Assembly (NCBI GenBank): GCA_045657945.1
Contig: JAZOUB010000015.1
Location: 223,068-287,067, forward strand
Direction of reading: 5' to 3'
DNA from: HGM04593 sp045657945
Lineage (GTDB): Bacteria; Bacteroidota; Bacteroidia; Bacteroidales; Bacteroidaceae
Length of the DNA stretch: 64,000 nt
The notes under the pieces were generated by a model. The model was given only the letters and a program-made list of their open reading frames with translations. It was not told the origin of the DNA and did not search any database. Of the stretch, positions 17,889-25,881 are shown piece after piece. The position numbers and the translations under genes were made by a program. The first letter of the stretch is position 1; each line of letters starts with the position of its first letter.

Positions 17889-19719
17889 AGTAGATTCTCT
17901 TTTTGCTCATTTCATTGGCTTTTTCTTCGCTTTCGGGCGATAGTTTGCCGTTAAGGTACTTCTCAAGCATCAACGCTCCAATAGGAACTCCATATTTTGC
18001 TCCAAAACCGCCGTTCTCCACATATACCGAGATGGCAATCTTGGGAGCATCCATTGGGGCGAAGCCCAGAAATACCGAGTGGTCATCTCCCCTGGCATTC
18101 TCGGCCGTACCGGTCTTGCCACATACATTCAGCCCCGAAAGGTTTGCTTCGCGGCATGTTCCGTTGGTGACAGCATGGCGCATACCCTTTATAACTTCTT
18201 TCCATGAGCCTTCTCCTACCATTGTCTTCTTTGGTGTGAGGTACTCCCTTGATATTGTATCGTTCTCAATCTTCTTTACCAAGTGTGGGGTTATGAAATG
18301 TCCCTTGTTGGCAATGATAGCTCCAAGGTTGGCTATCTGTAGTGGAGTCAGTGTTACCTCTCCCTGGCCAATAGATATGCTTATTACGGTTACGGCTTTC
18401 CAGTAGTTACCATAGTAGCGTGTGTAGTAGTCTCCGTTTGGAATCATGCCTCGTGCCTCGCCCGGCAGGTCAACTCCAAGTTTGTATCCGAACCCCATTG
18501 ATACCATGTAATCGCGCCATCTGTTCATTGCAGCCTTGGTTCCTCCATATTTGCTCATGCCGAACATCTTGTGCAGTCCCCAGCAGAAATAGGCGTTGCA
18601 CGATGTTGCAATGGCCTCTTTCAGTGCGGTAGGCGATGAGTGATAGTGGCATCCAAGACGGAATTTGTTGAGTATGAAACCGTTGCTGCATGGAAATGCT
18701 GTCTGTGGCGTCACAACGCCCTCTTCAAGGAACATTGCCGCCTGTGATGTTTTGAATGTTGAGCCCGGAGGGTATGTTCCCATAATCGCACGGTTCATCA
18801 AGGGCTTTTGCTTGTCTTCGCTGAGGTTCTTGTAGTTCTCACCTCTGTCGCGTCCTGTAAGCAGGTTTGGGTCGTATGACGGTGATGAAACCATACATAA
18901 TATCTCCCCGGTTTCAGGCTCTATGGCAACGATGCTTCCGATCTTGCCTTTCATCAGGCGTTCTCCAAGCATCTGCAATTCAAGGTCAATGCTCAAAGTG
19001 AGATCCTTGCCACGAATTGCTAGAGTGTCGAAAGCTCCGCCTTCGTACTTGCCTTTTATACGACGGTGTGCATCGCGTAACAGGATTTCCGTACCCTTTA
19101 CGCCACGTAGCTGTTCCTCGTACGATGCCTCAAGACCTTGCGTGCCGATGTAGTCACCCGATATATAATAGCTGTCCTTGTCAATCTGCTTCTGTGAAAC
19201 CTCACCGATGTCGCCAAACAATGCTCCGGCAACATTACATTCAAATTGTCGGACATATCTTTTTCTAGTGTCGAATCCCTTGAATGAGAACATCTTCTCC
19301 TGGAATACGGAAAGAATCTCCTCGGGAATTCTAGTCATGAAAATCTGCTCGGTCTTTGTAGAGTAGCCGGGGTTACGTTTCTTGTCTCTGATGCGCTCCA
19401 TGCGCTTTGAAAATTCATCAACGGTAATACCCAGAGTATTGCAGAATTCGAGTGTGTCTAGCCCCTTTATTTCACTTGGAATGAAAATAATGTCGTATGA
19501 AGCCTTGTTAGAGACCAACAATTTGCCGTTGCGGTCATACATCTGTCCTCGTGCAGGGTAAACAGTCTTTTTATAGAAAGCATTATTGTCCGATTGGCTC
19601 TTGTTGTGCTCGCCGTTGTTTATCTGAAGCGAGAATATCTGTGTCAGATAGACGATGAATATGAGCAGGACAATGCCGGACAAGATATACTTGCGACTCT
19701 CGAATCTGTCATTCTTCAT
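17869..19719 (-). CDS. mrdA: Penicillin-binding protein 2, elongation transpeptidase
   Basis: Class B PBP that crosslinks peptidoglycan during cell elongation. From the ATG at 19719 it is 616 residues: one N-terminal membrane helix (about 12-32), a pedestal domain beginning YPARGQMYDRNGK, and the transpeptidase domain with the active-site triad PPGSTFK (Ser320), SCN (373) and KTGTAEN (535). The frame is open for 14 more codons upstream, but that would overlap mreD more deeply; the ATG 4 nt after the mreD stop (TGACATCATG) is preferred. It overlaps rodA at its 3' end. Confidence 0.96.
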   Translation of the reverse strand: MKNDRFESRKYILSGIVLLIFIVYLTQIFSLQINNGEHNKSQSDNNAFYKKTVYPARGQMYDRNGKLLVSNKASYDIIFIPSEIKGLDTLEFCNTLGITVDEFSKRMERIRDKKRNPGYSTKTEQIFMTRIPEEILSVFQEKMFSFKGFDTRKRYVRQFECNVAGALFGDIGEVSQKQIDKDSYYISGDYIGTQGLEASYEEQLRGVKGTEILLRDAHRRIKGKYEGGAFDTLAIRGKDLTLSIDLELQMLGERLMKGKIGSIVAIEPETGEILCMVSSPSYDPNLLTGRDRGENYKNLSEDKQKPLMNRAIMGTYPPGSTFKTSQAAMFLEEGVVTPQTAFPCSNGFILNKFRLGCHYHSSPTALKEAIATSCNAYFCWGLHKMFGMSKYGGTKAAMNRWRDYMVSMGFGYKLGVDLPGEARGMIPNGDYYTRYYGNYWKAVTVISISIGQGEVTLTPLQIANLGAIIANKGHFITPHLVKKIENDTISREYLTPKKTMVGEGSWKEVIKGMRHAVTNGTCREANLSGLNVCGKTGTAENARGDDHSVFLGFAPMDAPKIAISVYVENGGFGAKYGVPIGALMLEKYLNGKLSPESEEKANEMSKKRIYYGQKER

Positions 19720-19723
19720 GATG

Positions 19724-20227
19724 TCACTTTTTGGGTGTGAAGAATTCGGTAACAACAGCAAACAGCATTGTCAGCAGAGTGCTACCAGCTGTGCTTATGA
19801 GAAGAGTTTTCACATATCTTATTGTGAATAGCTCTATTGAGAAGAGTAGGGTGTAGAATATTACGATGCAGATGACGGCATATATCATGTATCCACCCCA
19901 TTTTATGCTCCTTACACCCGGAATGAAGTCATCGGGTAACCCCTTGTGGGTGAATGCCGAGAGAACAGGATTGCGGAAAAATGCCATAGCCGTCGCTGCT
20001 GCGGCGTGTATGCCCGGGGTGTTGCAGAACATGTCGGTTACAATGCCGAAAAGGAAACCCCATATCATCAGTTCGTTCCTGGTGGTATGGCGTGGCAACT
20101 TGAGCAGGAATATTGTGAAAATGACAGCGGTTGCATAGCCAAACAGGTGAATTTGGCTGAATATCAGAACTTGTGCAAGTGACAACAGCACAAAGTTCCT
20201 CACTCTTATGATTGCTTTTCTTGTCAT
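19724..20227 (-). CDS. mreD: Rod-shape-determining protein MreD
   Basis: 167 residues, nearly all hydrophobic, with five or so membrane helices (LLSLAQVLIFSQIHLFG, AVIFTIFLLKLP and others). The segment WGFLFGIVTDMFCNTPGIHAA resembles the conserved loop of MreD proteins. It anchors the elongasome with MreC in the inner membrane. It overlaps mreC by 4 nt at the start and is followed 4 nt after its stop by PBP2. Identification rests on hydropathy and on its fixed place between mreC and mrdA. Confidence 0.88.
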   Translation of the reverse strand: MTRKAIIRVRNFVLLSLAQVLIFSQIHLFGYATAVIFTIFLLKLPRHTTRNELMIWGFLFGIVTDMFCNTPGIHAAAATAMAFFRNPVLSAFTHKGLPDDFIPGVRSIKWGGYMIYAVICIVIFYTLLFSIELFTIRYVKTLLISTAGSTLLTMLFAVVTEFFTPKK

Positions 20228-21069
20228 TGTTTAAGTATGCTATTCTCAAGTTTATCCTGTTCGTCCTTTTTCCGGTTACCTACAACATATACATTGTCAA
20301 TGTTGTCAAAATCTACAAATAGTTTCACACGGGCACGGTAGGACTGTCCGTCTGTCGATTCCTCAAGTTTTTCAATGGTTCCAACAGGTATGTCAGGTGG
20401 GAAAATGGATGAGAAGCCATTTGTGGTGACTGTGTCACCTTTTTCAAAAATCTCGTATCGGGGCAGGTCGATGATGTATGAGTAATGTGTGTCCTTTCCG
20501 TCCCATTTCAAGGTGCAGAATGTGTTGTTTTTTACCTTGCAGCTTATGGTACTCTTGCTGTTGAGCAGTGGCAGTACCACGGTGTAGTTGCTTGACGATG
20601 TGTAGGTCACGCCAATTACACCTCTTTCGCTGAAGACACCCATCTCCCTGTTTACGCCTTGGGCCACGCCTTTATCGATGGTCAGGTAGTTGTTGACCTT
20701 GTTTATTGAGTTGTTTACAACACGTGCGGCAGTGTAGTGGTAATCGTTGCCGTGTCTGCTGATGTATTCGTTGTTTGCGAGCGAGACGCTGTCTTCATAT
20801 ACAATCAACCTGCCTTTCAGCGTCTCAATTTCGTTGAGCAGCTTCTGGTTGTGGTCAAAAAGTATCCTGTTCTCGTCTTTCAGGTTAAAATACTCCTTGA
20901 CGTCGGACACTGCAGAATAGACATTGCCCACGGCGCTGTTTGCCGATGTGAAGAATGCAGCTTTCTGGTAGTAGTTGAAACTGACAATAAGCACAAAACT
21001 GATTCCCTCCAAGAAGATGAATAGGAACCAGTGATTGTGCTTTATTAGAAAGTTTAGTATTGCTCTCAC
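20224..21069 (-). CDS. mreC: Rod-shape-determining protein MreC
   Basis: 281 residues: one N-terminal membrane helix (about 13-30, LFIFLEGISFVLIVSF), a coiled coil around 58-90 (EYFNLKDENRILFDHNQ and on), then the periplasmic beta domains, with the conserved YTAARVVNNSINKVNNYLTI and GVAQGVNREMGVFS segments. MreC forms periplasmic filaments that activate PBP2 and RodA. It lies 8 nt downstream of mreB and overlaps mreD by 4 nt. Confidence 0.95.
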   Translation of the reverse strand: MRAILNFLIKHNHWFLFIFLEGISFVLIVSFNYYQKAAFFTSANSAVGNVYSAVSDVKEYFNLKDENRILFDHNQKLLNEIETLKGRLIVYEDSVSLANNEYISRHGNDYHYTAARVVNNSINKVNNYLTIDKGVAQGVNREMGVFSERGVIGVTYTSSSNYTVVLPLLNSKSTISCKVKNNTFCTLKWDGKDTHYSYIIDLPRYEIFEKGDTVTTNGFSSIFPPDIPVGTIEKLEESTDGQSYRARVKLFVDFDNIDNVYVVGNRKKDEQDKLENSILKQ

Positions 21070-21077
21070 AATGTATC

Positions 21078-22094
21078 TTATCTCATCAGGAATGGATATG
21101 TAAGGTCATTGAGCGCGAGGGCTGTACCCTTTGCCACGCAATAGAGCGGGTTCTCGGCAATGTGGAAAGGAATGTTTATCTTGTTCGACAAACGCTTGTC
21201 CAAACCTCTGAGCAATGCGCCGCCACCTGCAAGGTAGATACCATTGTGCACAATGTCGGCATAAAGTTCAGGAGGTGTCTGCTCTAACGCGCTGATAATG
21301 GCGTTCTCAATCTTGATGATTGACTTGTCGATACAGTGCGCAATCTCCTGATAGCATACAGGTACCTCGATAGGCATTGCTGTGATGCGGTTAGGACCGT
21401 GTACAATGTAGTCCTCTGGAGCCTCGTCGCCAAGGTCTGTGAGTGCTGAACCTACATGAATCTTGATGCGCTCGGCCATACGCTCACTGACGCGTACATT
21501 GTGCTGGCGGCTCATATAATCCTGGATGTCGGCTGTAAAGTCGTCACCGGCTGTGCGTAACGAACCGTTTGATACAATGCCACCGAGTGAGATAACGGCA
21601 ATCTCTGTAGAACCACCACCTATGTCAACAACCATGTTGCCTTCGGGTGCTGTAACATCGAGGCCGATACCAAGTGCCGATGCCATAGGCTCATAGATGA
21701 GATATACGTCGCGTCCGCCTGCGTGCTCTGCAGAGTCGCGTACGGCGCGCAACTCAACTTCGGTAGAGCCATAAGGAACGCCGATTACCATGCGTAATGA
21801 AGGTGTGAATAGTTTTCCGCCCATGTTGATTTTGTCAATGAAACCGCGCATCATCATCTCGCAGGCGTAGAAGTCTGCGATGACACCGTCTCTCAATGGA
21901 CGAATGGTCTGTATGTGTGGGTTGGTCTTCTCGTGCATCTGTTTTGCCCTTTCTCCAACCGCAATCATTTTCTTTTGTAAGTCAATGGCTACAACCGATG
22001 GCTCGTCAACAACAATCTTTCCATCGTATGACACAATGGTGTTTGCTGTACCCAAGTCGATTGCAACATCTTTTGTGAATGAAAATAAACCCAT
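21078..22094 (-). CDS. mreB: Actin-like rod-shape protein MreB
   Basis: 338 residues of the MreB/Hsp70/actin ATPase fold. The phosphate-1 loop is VAIDLGTANTIV near residue 10, and phosphate-2/connect motifs include VVDIGGGSTEIAVISLGG and LAGGGALLRGLDKRL. The N-terminal MGLFSFTK segment gives the membrane-binding hydrophobic patch. MreB polymerises under the inner membrane and positions PBP2-RodA. It follows purH after 24 nt with no promoter between them, so it is read from the purH promoter. Confidence 0.97.
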   Translation of the reverse strand: MGLFSFTKDVAIDLGTANTIVSYDGKIVVDEPSVVAIDLQKKMIAVGERAKQMHEKTNPHIQTIRPLRDGVIADFYACEMMMRGFIDKINMGGKLFTPSLRMVIGVPYGSTEVELRAVRDSAEHAGGRDVYLIYEPMASALGIGLDVTAPEGNMVVDIGGGSTEIAVISLGGIVSNGSLRTAGDDFTADIQDYMSRQHNVRVSERMAERIKIHVGSALTDLGDEAPEDYIVHGPNRITAMPIEVPVCYQEIAHCIDKSIIKIENAIISALEQTPPELYADIVHNGIYLAGGGALLRGLDKRLSNKINIPFHIAENPLYCVAKGTALALNDLTYPFLMR

Positions 22095-22118
22095 TTTCTT
22101 TTTCCTGTTTTTTCTTTG

Positions 22119-23642
22119 TTAATGTTTGAAGTGGCGGAAGCCGGTAATTACCATTGCTACACCGTTGGCGTCGCAGTAGTCAACAGACTCCTTGTCGCGG
22201 ATAGAACCTCCCGGGTGAACAACGGCTGTAATGCCGGCCTCGTGTGCAATCTGCACGCAGTCGGGGAATGGGAAGAATGCATCGCTGGCCATTACGCTAC
22301 CCTGGAGTGAGAAACCGAAGTTGCCGGCTTTCTCAATAGCATGGCGCAAAGAGTCAACGCGTGATGTCTGTCCCACACCGCTTGCAATGAGTTGCTTGTT
22401 CTTTGCCAATACAATGGCATTGCTCTTGCTGTGCTTTACAATCTTGTTCGCAAAGAGCATATCCTCGATCTCCTCGGCCTTTGGAGCAACCTTTGATACA
22501 GTCTGCAAATCGGCTGCAGTCTCAACCTTTGAGTCACGGTCCTGAACGAGAACGCCGTTAAGTACGCTACGGAATGTCCTTTCGGGCATCACGGTCGATT
22601 TCTGAATGAGGATGATACGGTTCTTCTTCTGCTTGAGTACCTCAAGAGCATCGGCATCATAGCTTGGAGCAATGATTACCTCGAAGAAAATCTCGTTCAC
22701 CTTCTCTGCTGTAGCCTTGTCAACATTTGCATTTGCGATGAGCACGCCACCGAATGCCGATACAGGGTCACCTGCAAGTGCTGCATCCCAAGCCTCGGCC
22801 AGTGTTGGGCGTGATGCCAAACCGCAAGCGTTGTTGTGCTTGAGGATAGCGAATGTTGTCTCGCCTGCAAAATCGTTGATAAGTTCAACAGCTGCGTTGA
22901 TGTCGAGGAGGTTGTTGTAAGAAATCTCCTTGCCGTGAATCTGCTCGAGCATATCGTTGAAGTTGCCATAGAAAGCACCCTTCTGGTGTGGGTTCTCGCC
23001 ATAACGCAATGACATTGGAGTGTCGTTTGTCTGGCGGAATGCGCTGTTTGTCTCCTTGTCGAAGTAGTTGAAGATTGCAGAATCGTATGAAGATGATACT
23101 GCAAACGCCTCTTTTGCGAAGAAACGACGCTCTTCAAGGGTTGTCTGTGCACCGTTGTTCTTCAGAATCTCGTGAAGCGGAGCATACTGTGCCTTGCTTG
23201 CTACAATAACAACATCGTTGAAGTTCTTTGCTGCACCACGGATGAGTGATATGCCACCTATGTCAATTTTCTCGATGATATCTGCCTCAGGAGCACCCGA
23301 TGCAACAGTCTGCTCAAAAGGATAAAGGTCAACAATTACCAAGTCAATCTCGGGAATCTCATACTCTGCCATCTGCTGCTGGTCCTTCTCAAGCTCTCTG
23401 CGGCCAAGGATGCCACCGAAAACTTTGGGGTGCAGGGTCTTTACGCGGCCACCCAGAATTGATGGGTAACCGGTGAGGCTCTCCACTGCTGTGCAGGGGA
23501 TGCCAAGTGACTCGATGAACTGCTGTGTGCCACCTGTTGAAATGAGTTGAACACCGTCTGCATGAAGCAGCTTGATAATCTCGTCCAGACCGTCTTTGTA
23601 GAAAACGGAAACCAATGCCGATTTAATTCTTTTTGTTGACAT
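22119..23642 (-). CDS. purH: Bifunctional AICAR transformylase / IMP cyclohydrolase
   Basis: Catalyses the last two steps of purine synthesis. The 507-residue protein has an N-terminal MGS-like IMP cyclohydrolase domain (about 1-130; SALVSVFYKDGLDEII and GGRVKTLHPKVFGGIL) and a C-terminal AICAR formyltransferase domain with the catalytic Lys-His pair in ILKHNNACGLA. The C-terminus VHPGGSIRDKESVDYCDA is diagnostic. It is the first gene of the run leading into mreBCD, a Bacteroidetes arrangement that may tie purine supply to envelope growth, although that is inference. Confidence 0.97.
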   Translation of the reverse strand: MSTKRIKSALVSVFYKDGLDEIIKLLHADGVQLISTGGTQQFIESLGIPCTAVESLTGYPSILGGRVKTLHPKVFGGILGRRELEKDQQQMAEYEIPEIDLVIVDLYPFEQTVASGAPEADIIEKIDIGGISLIRGAAKNFNDVVIVASKAQYAPLHEILKNNGAQTTLEERRFFAKEAFAVSSSYDSAIFNYFDKETNSAFRQTNDTPMSLRYGENPHQKGAFYGNFNDMLEQIHGKEISYNNLLDINAAVELINDFAGETTFAILKHNNACGLASRPTLAEAWDAALAGDPVSAFGGVLIANANVDKATAEKVNEIFFEVIIAPSYDADALEVLKQKKNRIILIQKSTVMPERTFRSVLNGVLVQDRDSKVETAADLQTVSKVAPKAEEIEDMLFANKIVKHSKSNAIVLAKNKQLIASGVGQTSRVDSLRHAIEKAGNFGFSLQGSVMASDAFFPFPDCVQIAHEAGITAVVHPGGSIRDKESVDYCDANGVAMVITGFRHFKH

Positions 23643-23678
23643 ATTCTCGTATTAAAATTTTGTGCTAAAAAACTGATA

Positions 23679-23703
23679 GCCAATGCGTTGTGATGCGCTT
23701 GGC
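23679..23703 (-). promoter_or_regulatory. Possible hairpin in the purH leader
   Basis: Inverted arms GCCAAGCG and CGC-A-TTGGC (minus strand, 23703-23679) enclose an 8-nt loop inside the predicted 5' leader of purH; a run of six T follows after 6 nt. This could be an attenuator or simply a leader structure. No known purine riboswitch core was recognised. Confidence 0.3.
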
Positions 23704-23724
23704 GAAAATATCCCTATTTCTCTA

Positions 23725-23732
23725 CAAAGTTA
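23725..23732 (-). promoter_or_regulatory. purH promoter -7 box (TAACTTTG)
   Basis: Minus-strand TAACTTTG fits TAnnTTTG completely; transcription would begin near 23718, about 75 nt before the purH ATG. No -33 TTTG stands at the 19-nt spacing. Confidence 0.55.
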
Positions 23733-23880
23733 CTTTTTTTTGTGCGATTTTCCACCATAAAACAAGGCCGATTTTTAGGTGCGAAATGATAAAAAATACA
23801 AAAAACATTTTCCTTACAAAACAAATAGATTTGGATCTCCGTTGGAAACCCAAACCTATTAGCTAAGAGAACAAATCCCT

Positions 23881-24045
23881 TTATTTACTATCTGTTCTGT
23901 TAAATCGTTGTAGTGCAATCAGCGGCTCTGTCTCTGCAATCTTTTTTATAAATTCATCGAGGTTGAAGTTCTTGCTTTTCAAGTGCTCAATGATATGGCC
24001 GGCCCCTCTGTTTGTAATACTTTTTGTTATTTTCAGTTGTCGCAT
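23881..24045 (-). CDS. 54-residue protein with an RpoD-like N-terminus
   Basis: An ATG at 24045 opens a 54-codon frame ending TAA at 23881. The first 13 residues, MRQLKITKSITNR, equal the N-terminus I recall for the primary sigma factor (RpoD) of Bacteroides and relatives. Residues 28-43 (NLDEFIKKIAETEPLI) resemble, position by position, the start of sigma region 1.2 (SLDKYLQEIGREDLI from memory), with about 12 unrelated residues (GAGHIIEHLKSK) in between. The rest of sigma-70 is absent: the frame ends after RFNRTDSK. No promoter box was seen directly upstream; it lies 155 nt behind an orphan gene on the same strand. It may be a degraded rpoD copy or a functional micropeptide mimicking the sigma N-terminus. 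The comparison is from memory, not a search. Confidence 0.5.
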   Translation of the reverse strand: MRQLKITKSITNRGAGHIIEHLKSKNFNLDEFIKKIAETEPLIALQRFNRTDSK

Positions 24046-24081
24046 AAGTCTAAAAGATGTAATTAATCAATTCCAGTCGTC

Positions 24082-24225
24082 TCACGACCTATAACCACAT
24101 TCGTGCAATTCCGCCGCTATTCCCTTTTTAAGGTTGAGTATGAGATTGAGGAAAGGTTTGTGTTCCGTGGCTTTTATCGCTTCATAACTTTGGGTTTTCT
24201 TACTTGTAATCCTTGAACCTCTCAC
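24082..24225 (-). CDS. Possible 47-residue ORF overlapping the orphan gene's 3' end
   Basis: A GTG at 24225, inside the last codons of the 244-residue gene but in another frame, opens 47 codons reading SYEAIKATEHKPFLNLI and LKKGIAAELHECGYRS before a TGA. The codon use and amphipathic helix look protein-like. The frame would run four more codons (DDWN) to a second stop if the TGA were CGA. It could be a small coupled gene, or the frameshifted end of the upstream gene. No homolog is recognised. Confidence 0.3.
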   Translation of the reverse strand: MRGSRITSKKTQSYEAIKATEHKPFLNLILNLKKGIAAELHECGYRS

Positions 24226-24934
24226 CAAGCAGATAACAACAGTAATTCAGTTTTTTAGTATAAAGCTCATTAAGGAATTTTGTCATTTGCTTTGATGTCA
24301 TTGCAGCTAAAGGCTTTGCCGTGTGCACATTGTAGATGGCAATTGTGGTGCTCTCTTTTTCACTGATTTCGCAGTTCCAGGGCAATAATATCGGATTTTT
24401 CATCAGCCAATCGCGTATTTCATTGGCAAAGGAAATGTCTCTTTCAACGCGAAATGCCAATTTATACTCATTCCCGAAGAACATATTCCTTGCATTTATT
24501 CCTACAAATTCCAAACGAGCCTTTGCAAATTCTTTAAGCCCTATTTGCACTGTTCCGCAGTTGTTCCAGGCAACATTTCCGCGACATTCAACTCTCCATA
24601 CCTTTTTCCACTGTCGGTAGAGTATATCGGCTGTGTTTTTTTTCAATTCACCAAAAGCAGCCTCTTCAATCATATCTTTTATGCTTTGGCTTACATTATA
24701 AATTGATTCTATCGCATCTACTTCCGAGTCGTTTTCTGTGACGAGATCTTTAAACATTTGCTCTCTTATTGTTGAAACTTCTTCGCAGAATGTGCAAACA
24801 GTATCGAATTGTTCCTCTGTCAGTCTCTTAATGCTCTTATGTCCCACCAAACTATTCAACAGTATATCCTTCTGTATTTTTGAGGGGCAGCTCATCAGCT
24901 CATTTGCGATGGTGACAATCTCTTGTTTTTTCAT
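24200..24934 (-). CDS. Hypothetical protein, 244 residues
   Basis: No family is recognised. The N-terminal half is charged and helical (MKKQEIVTIANELMSC, then TEEQFDTVCTFCEEVS); the C-terminal half is mixed, with a Trp/Cys-containing core (ILYRQWKKVWRVECRG, VAWNNCGTVQIG) and ends KKLNYCCYLLGERFKDYK. No signal peptide or membrane helix is visible, so it is probably cytoplasmic. It starts 6 nt after the stop of the 143-residue gene, so the two form one transcript. It belongs to a small set of orphan genes between purH and nadB, which suggests accessory DNA, but no mobility gene is present. Confidence 0.65.
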   Translation of the reverse strand: MKKQEIVTIANELMSCPSKIQKDILLNSLVGHKSIKRLTEEQFDTVCTFCEEVSTIREQMFKDLVTENDSEVDAIESIYNVSQSIKDMIEEAAFGELKKNTADILYRQWKKVWRVECRGNVAWNNCGTVQIGLKEFAKARLEFVGINARNMFFGNEYKLAFRVERDISFANEIRDWLMKNPILLPWNCEISEKESTTIAIYNVHTAKPLAAMTSKQMTKFLNELYTKKLNYCCYLLGERFKDYK

Positions 24935-24940
24935 AACTTC

Positions 24941-25372
24941 TTATTGTTTGTTTTTATTTGCTTTTTTCTTTAGGAACTCCTTTAAGGTTGTTCCGCAGTC
25001 ATTGGTTTTTACAAAATCCCCTTTTTGCTCGTCCCACTCGGCTTCGACAGTGCTGTTTAACGACTCTCTGGAAATGCGACGACCGCCCTTGAAATATTGC
25101 GCTGCGTCGAGCATTATGCGTGTACCGTTGTACTCCACAAAGCAAATTTCACCACCGGTTTTGGGGTTCTGGAGTGCTTTGGCTATGTATGTGGAAGCGT
25201 AACGTTTGCCGCTTTTGAATGTAAGGGTGTTGCCGTTGCGTTCATCGAGGCGGAAAAGTTCTGTCCTTGCAACATTTTTGGGAAGTCCTTTCTTTGCCAA
25301 ATGCGATGGCAGTTCGCAATGATAAATGAGATTTTCACCGGCTACAAAAACTTTTGATTTGTTGTTTTCCAT
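24941..25372 (-). CDS. Hypothetical protein, 143 residues
   Basis: A small basic protein with no recognised family. It starts MENNKSKVFVAGENLIYHCE, has a beta-rich middle (GNTLTFKSGKRYASTYIAKAL, GGEICFVEYNGTRIMLDAAQY) and ends in a lysine-rich tail (FLKKKANKNKQ). The middle looks like a compact beta domain of the kind seen in DNA- or RNA-binding modules, but this is only an impression. It is first in a two-gene unit with the 244-residue gene. A weak promoter (TTG-N19-TATATTATG) lies just upstream. Confidence 0.6.
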   Translation of the reverse strand: MENNKSKVFVAGENLIYHCELPSHLAKKGLPKNVARTELFRLDERNGNTLTFKSGKRYASTYIAKALQNPKTGGEICFVEYNGTRIMLDAAQYFKGGRRISRESLNSTVEAEWDEQKGDFVKTNDCGTTLKEFLKKKANKNKQ

Positions 25373-25456
25373 AGTGCTTTGTTTTATACGTTACGCACAT
25401 AATATAGAAACTTTTTCAAAAAATTCAATTTTTGAGGCAGGTGTCGATGAAAATAA

Positions 25457-25489
25457 TTTATATCGCATTGTATTTCAATACGATATAAA
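25457..25489 (-). terminator. Hairpin closing the nadB unit
   Basis: Arms TTTATATCGTATTG and CAATGCGATATAAA (minus strand) form a 14-bp stem with a 5-nt loop; the single C-A mismatch of the plus strand becomes a G-U pair in minus-strand RNA, so the hairpin is fitted to leftward transcription from nadB. A weakly T-rich stretch follows. It separates the nadB unit from the orphan genes. Confidence 0.5.
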
Positions 25490-25530
25490 TAGTTAAATGT
25501 TGTTAAATTAAAAAAGTGCCAATAAAGAAT

Positions 25531-25877
25531 TTAAGGCTTCATTTTGGCATACTTCAGATTGTTTACCACGAATTCGTACATCTCCAAATAGGCGTGAGTC
25601 CACTCATCGGGTGTAAACCATGTAAAATCATCGTCGGCATCAGTGACAACAATCTGATTTTCGTCGTTCAAGCCAACGGCACAAATTGTTATAATTTGCT
25701 CATTGCCATCCATAACCCTAATGACACTATCACAATATGCATCATTCTCTTCTTCAATTTCGCAATTGAACCAAATGTAACGCCCGGTGGGGTTGTTCGA
25801 CAAAATTTCAATAATCTCGGCCTTTACAGCCTCTTCAAGTGCTGAATACTGCTTTAAATACTTTTTAGGGTCTTCAT
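25531..25877 (-). pseudogene. Frameshifted small acidic protein gene behind nadB
   Basis: An ATG at 25877, four bases after the nadB stop, reads only MKTLKSI before TAA. In the next frame, a continuous 115-codon stretch begins in the run of five A (25866-25862) and reads KKYLKQYSALEEAVKAEI, then ILSNNPTGRYIWFNCEIEEE, and ends LEMYEFVVNNLKYAKMKP at 25531. A single missing base (one more A in the run, or one G after the ATG) would join them into a normal gene. Alternatives are a TTG start at 25803 (90 residues) or a programmed frameshift. The protein is acidic, with DADDDFTWFTPDEW, and of unknown function. Confidence 0.55.
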
Positions 25878-25881
25878 GGTT

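Noticed and set aside
25531..25803. 90-residue TTG-start gene as the full protein
   Set aside because: The same frame continues upstream as KKYLKQYSALEEAVKAEI with good coding character up to the A run, so the TTG is probably internal.
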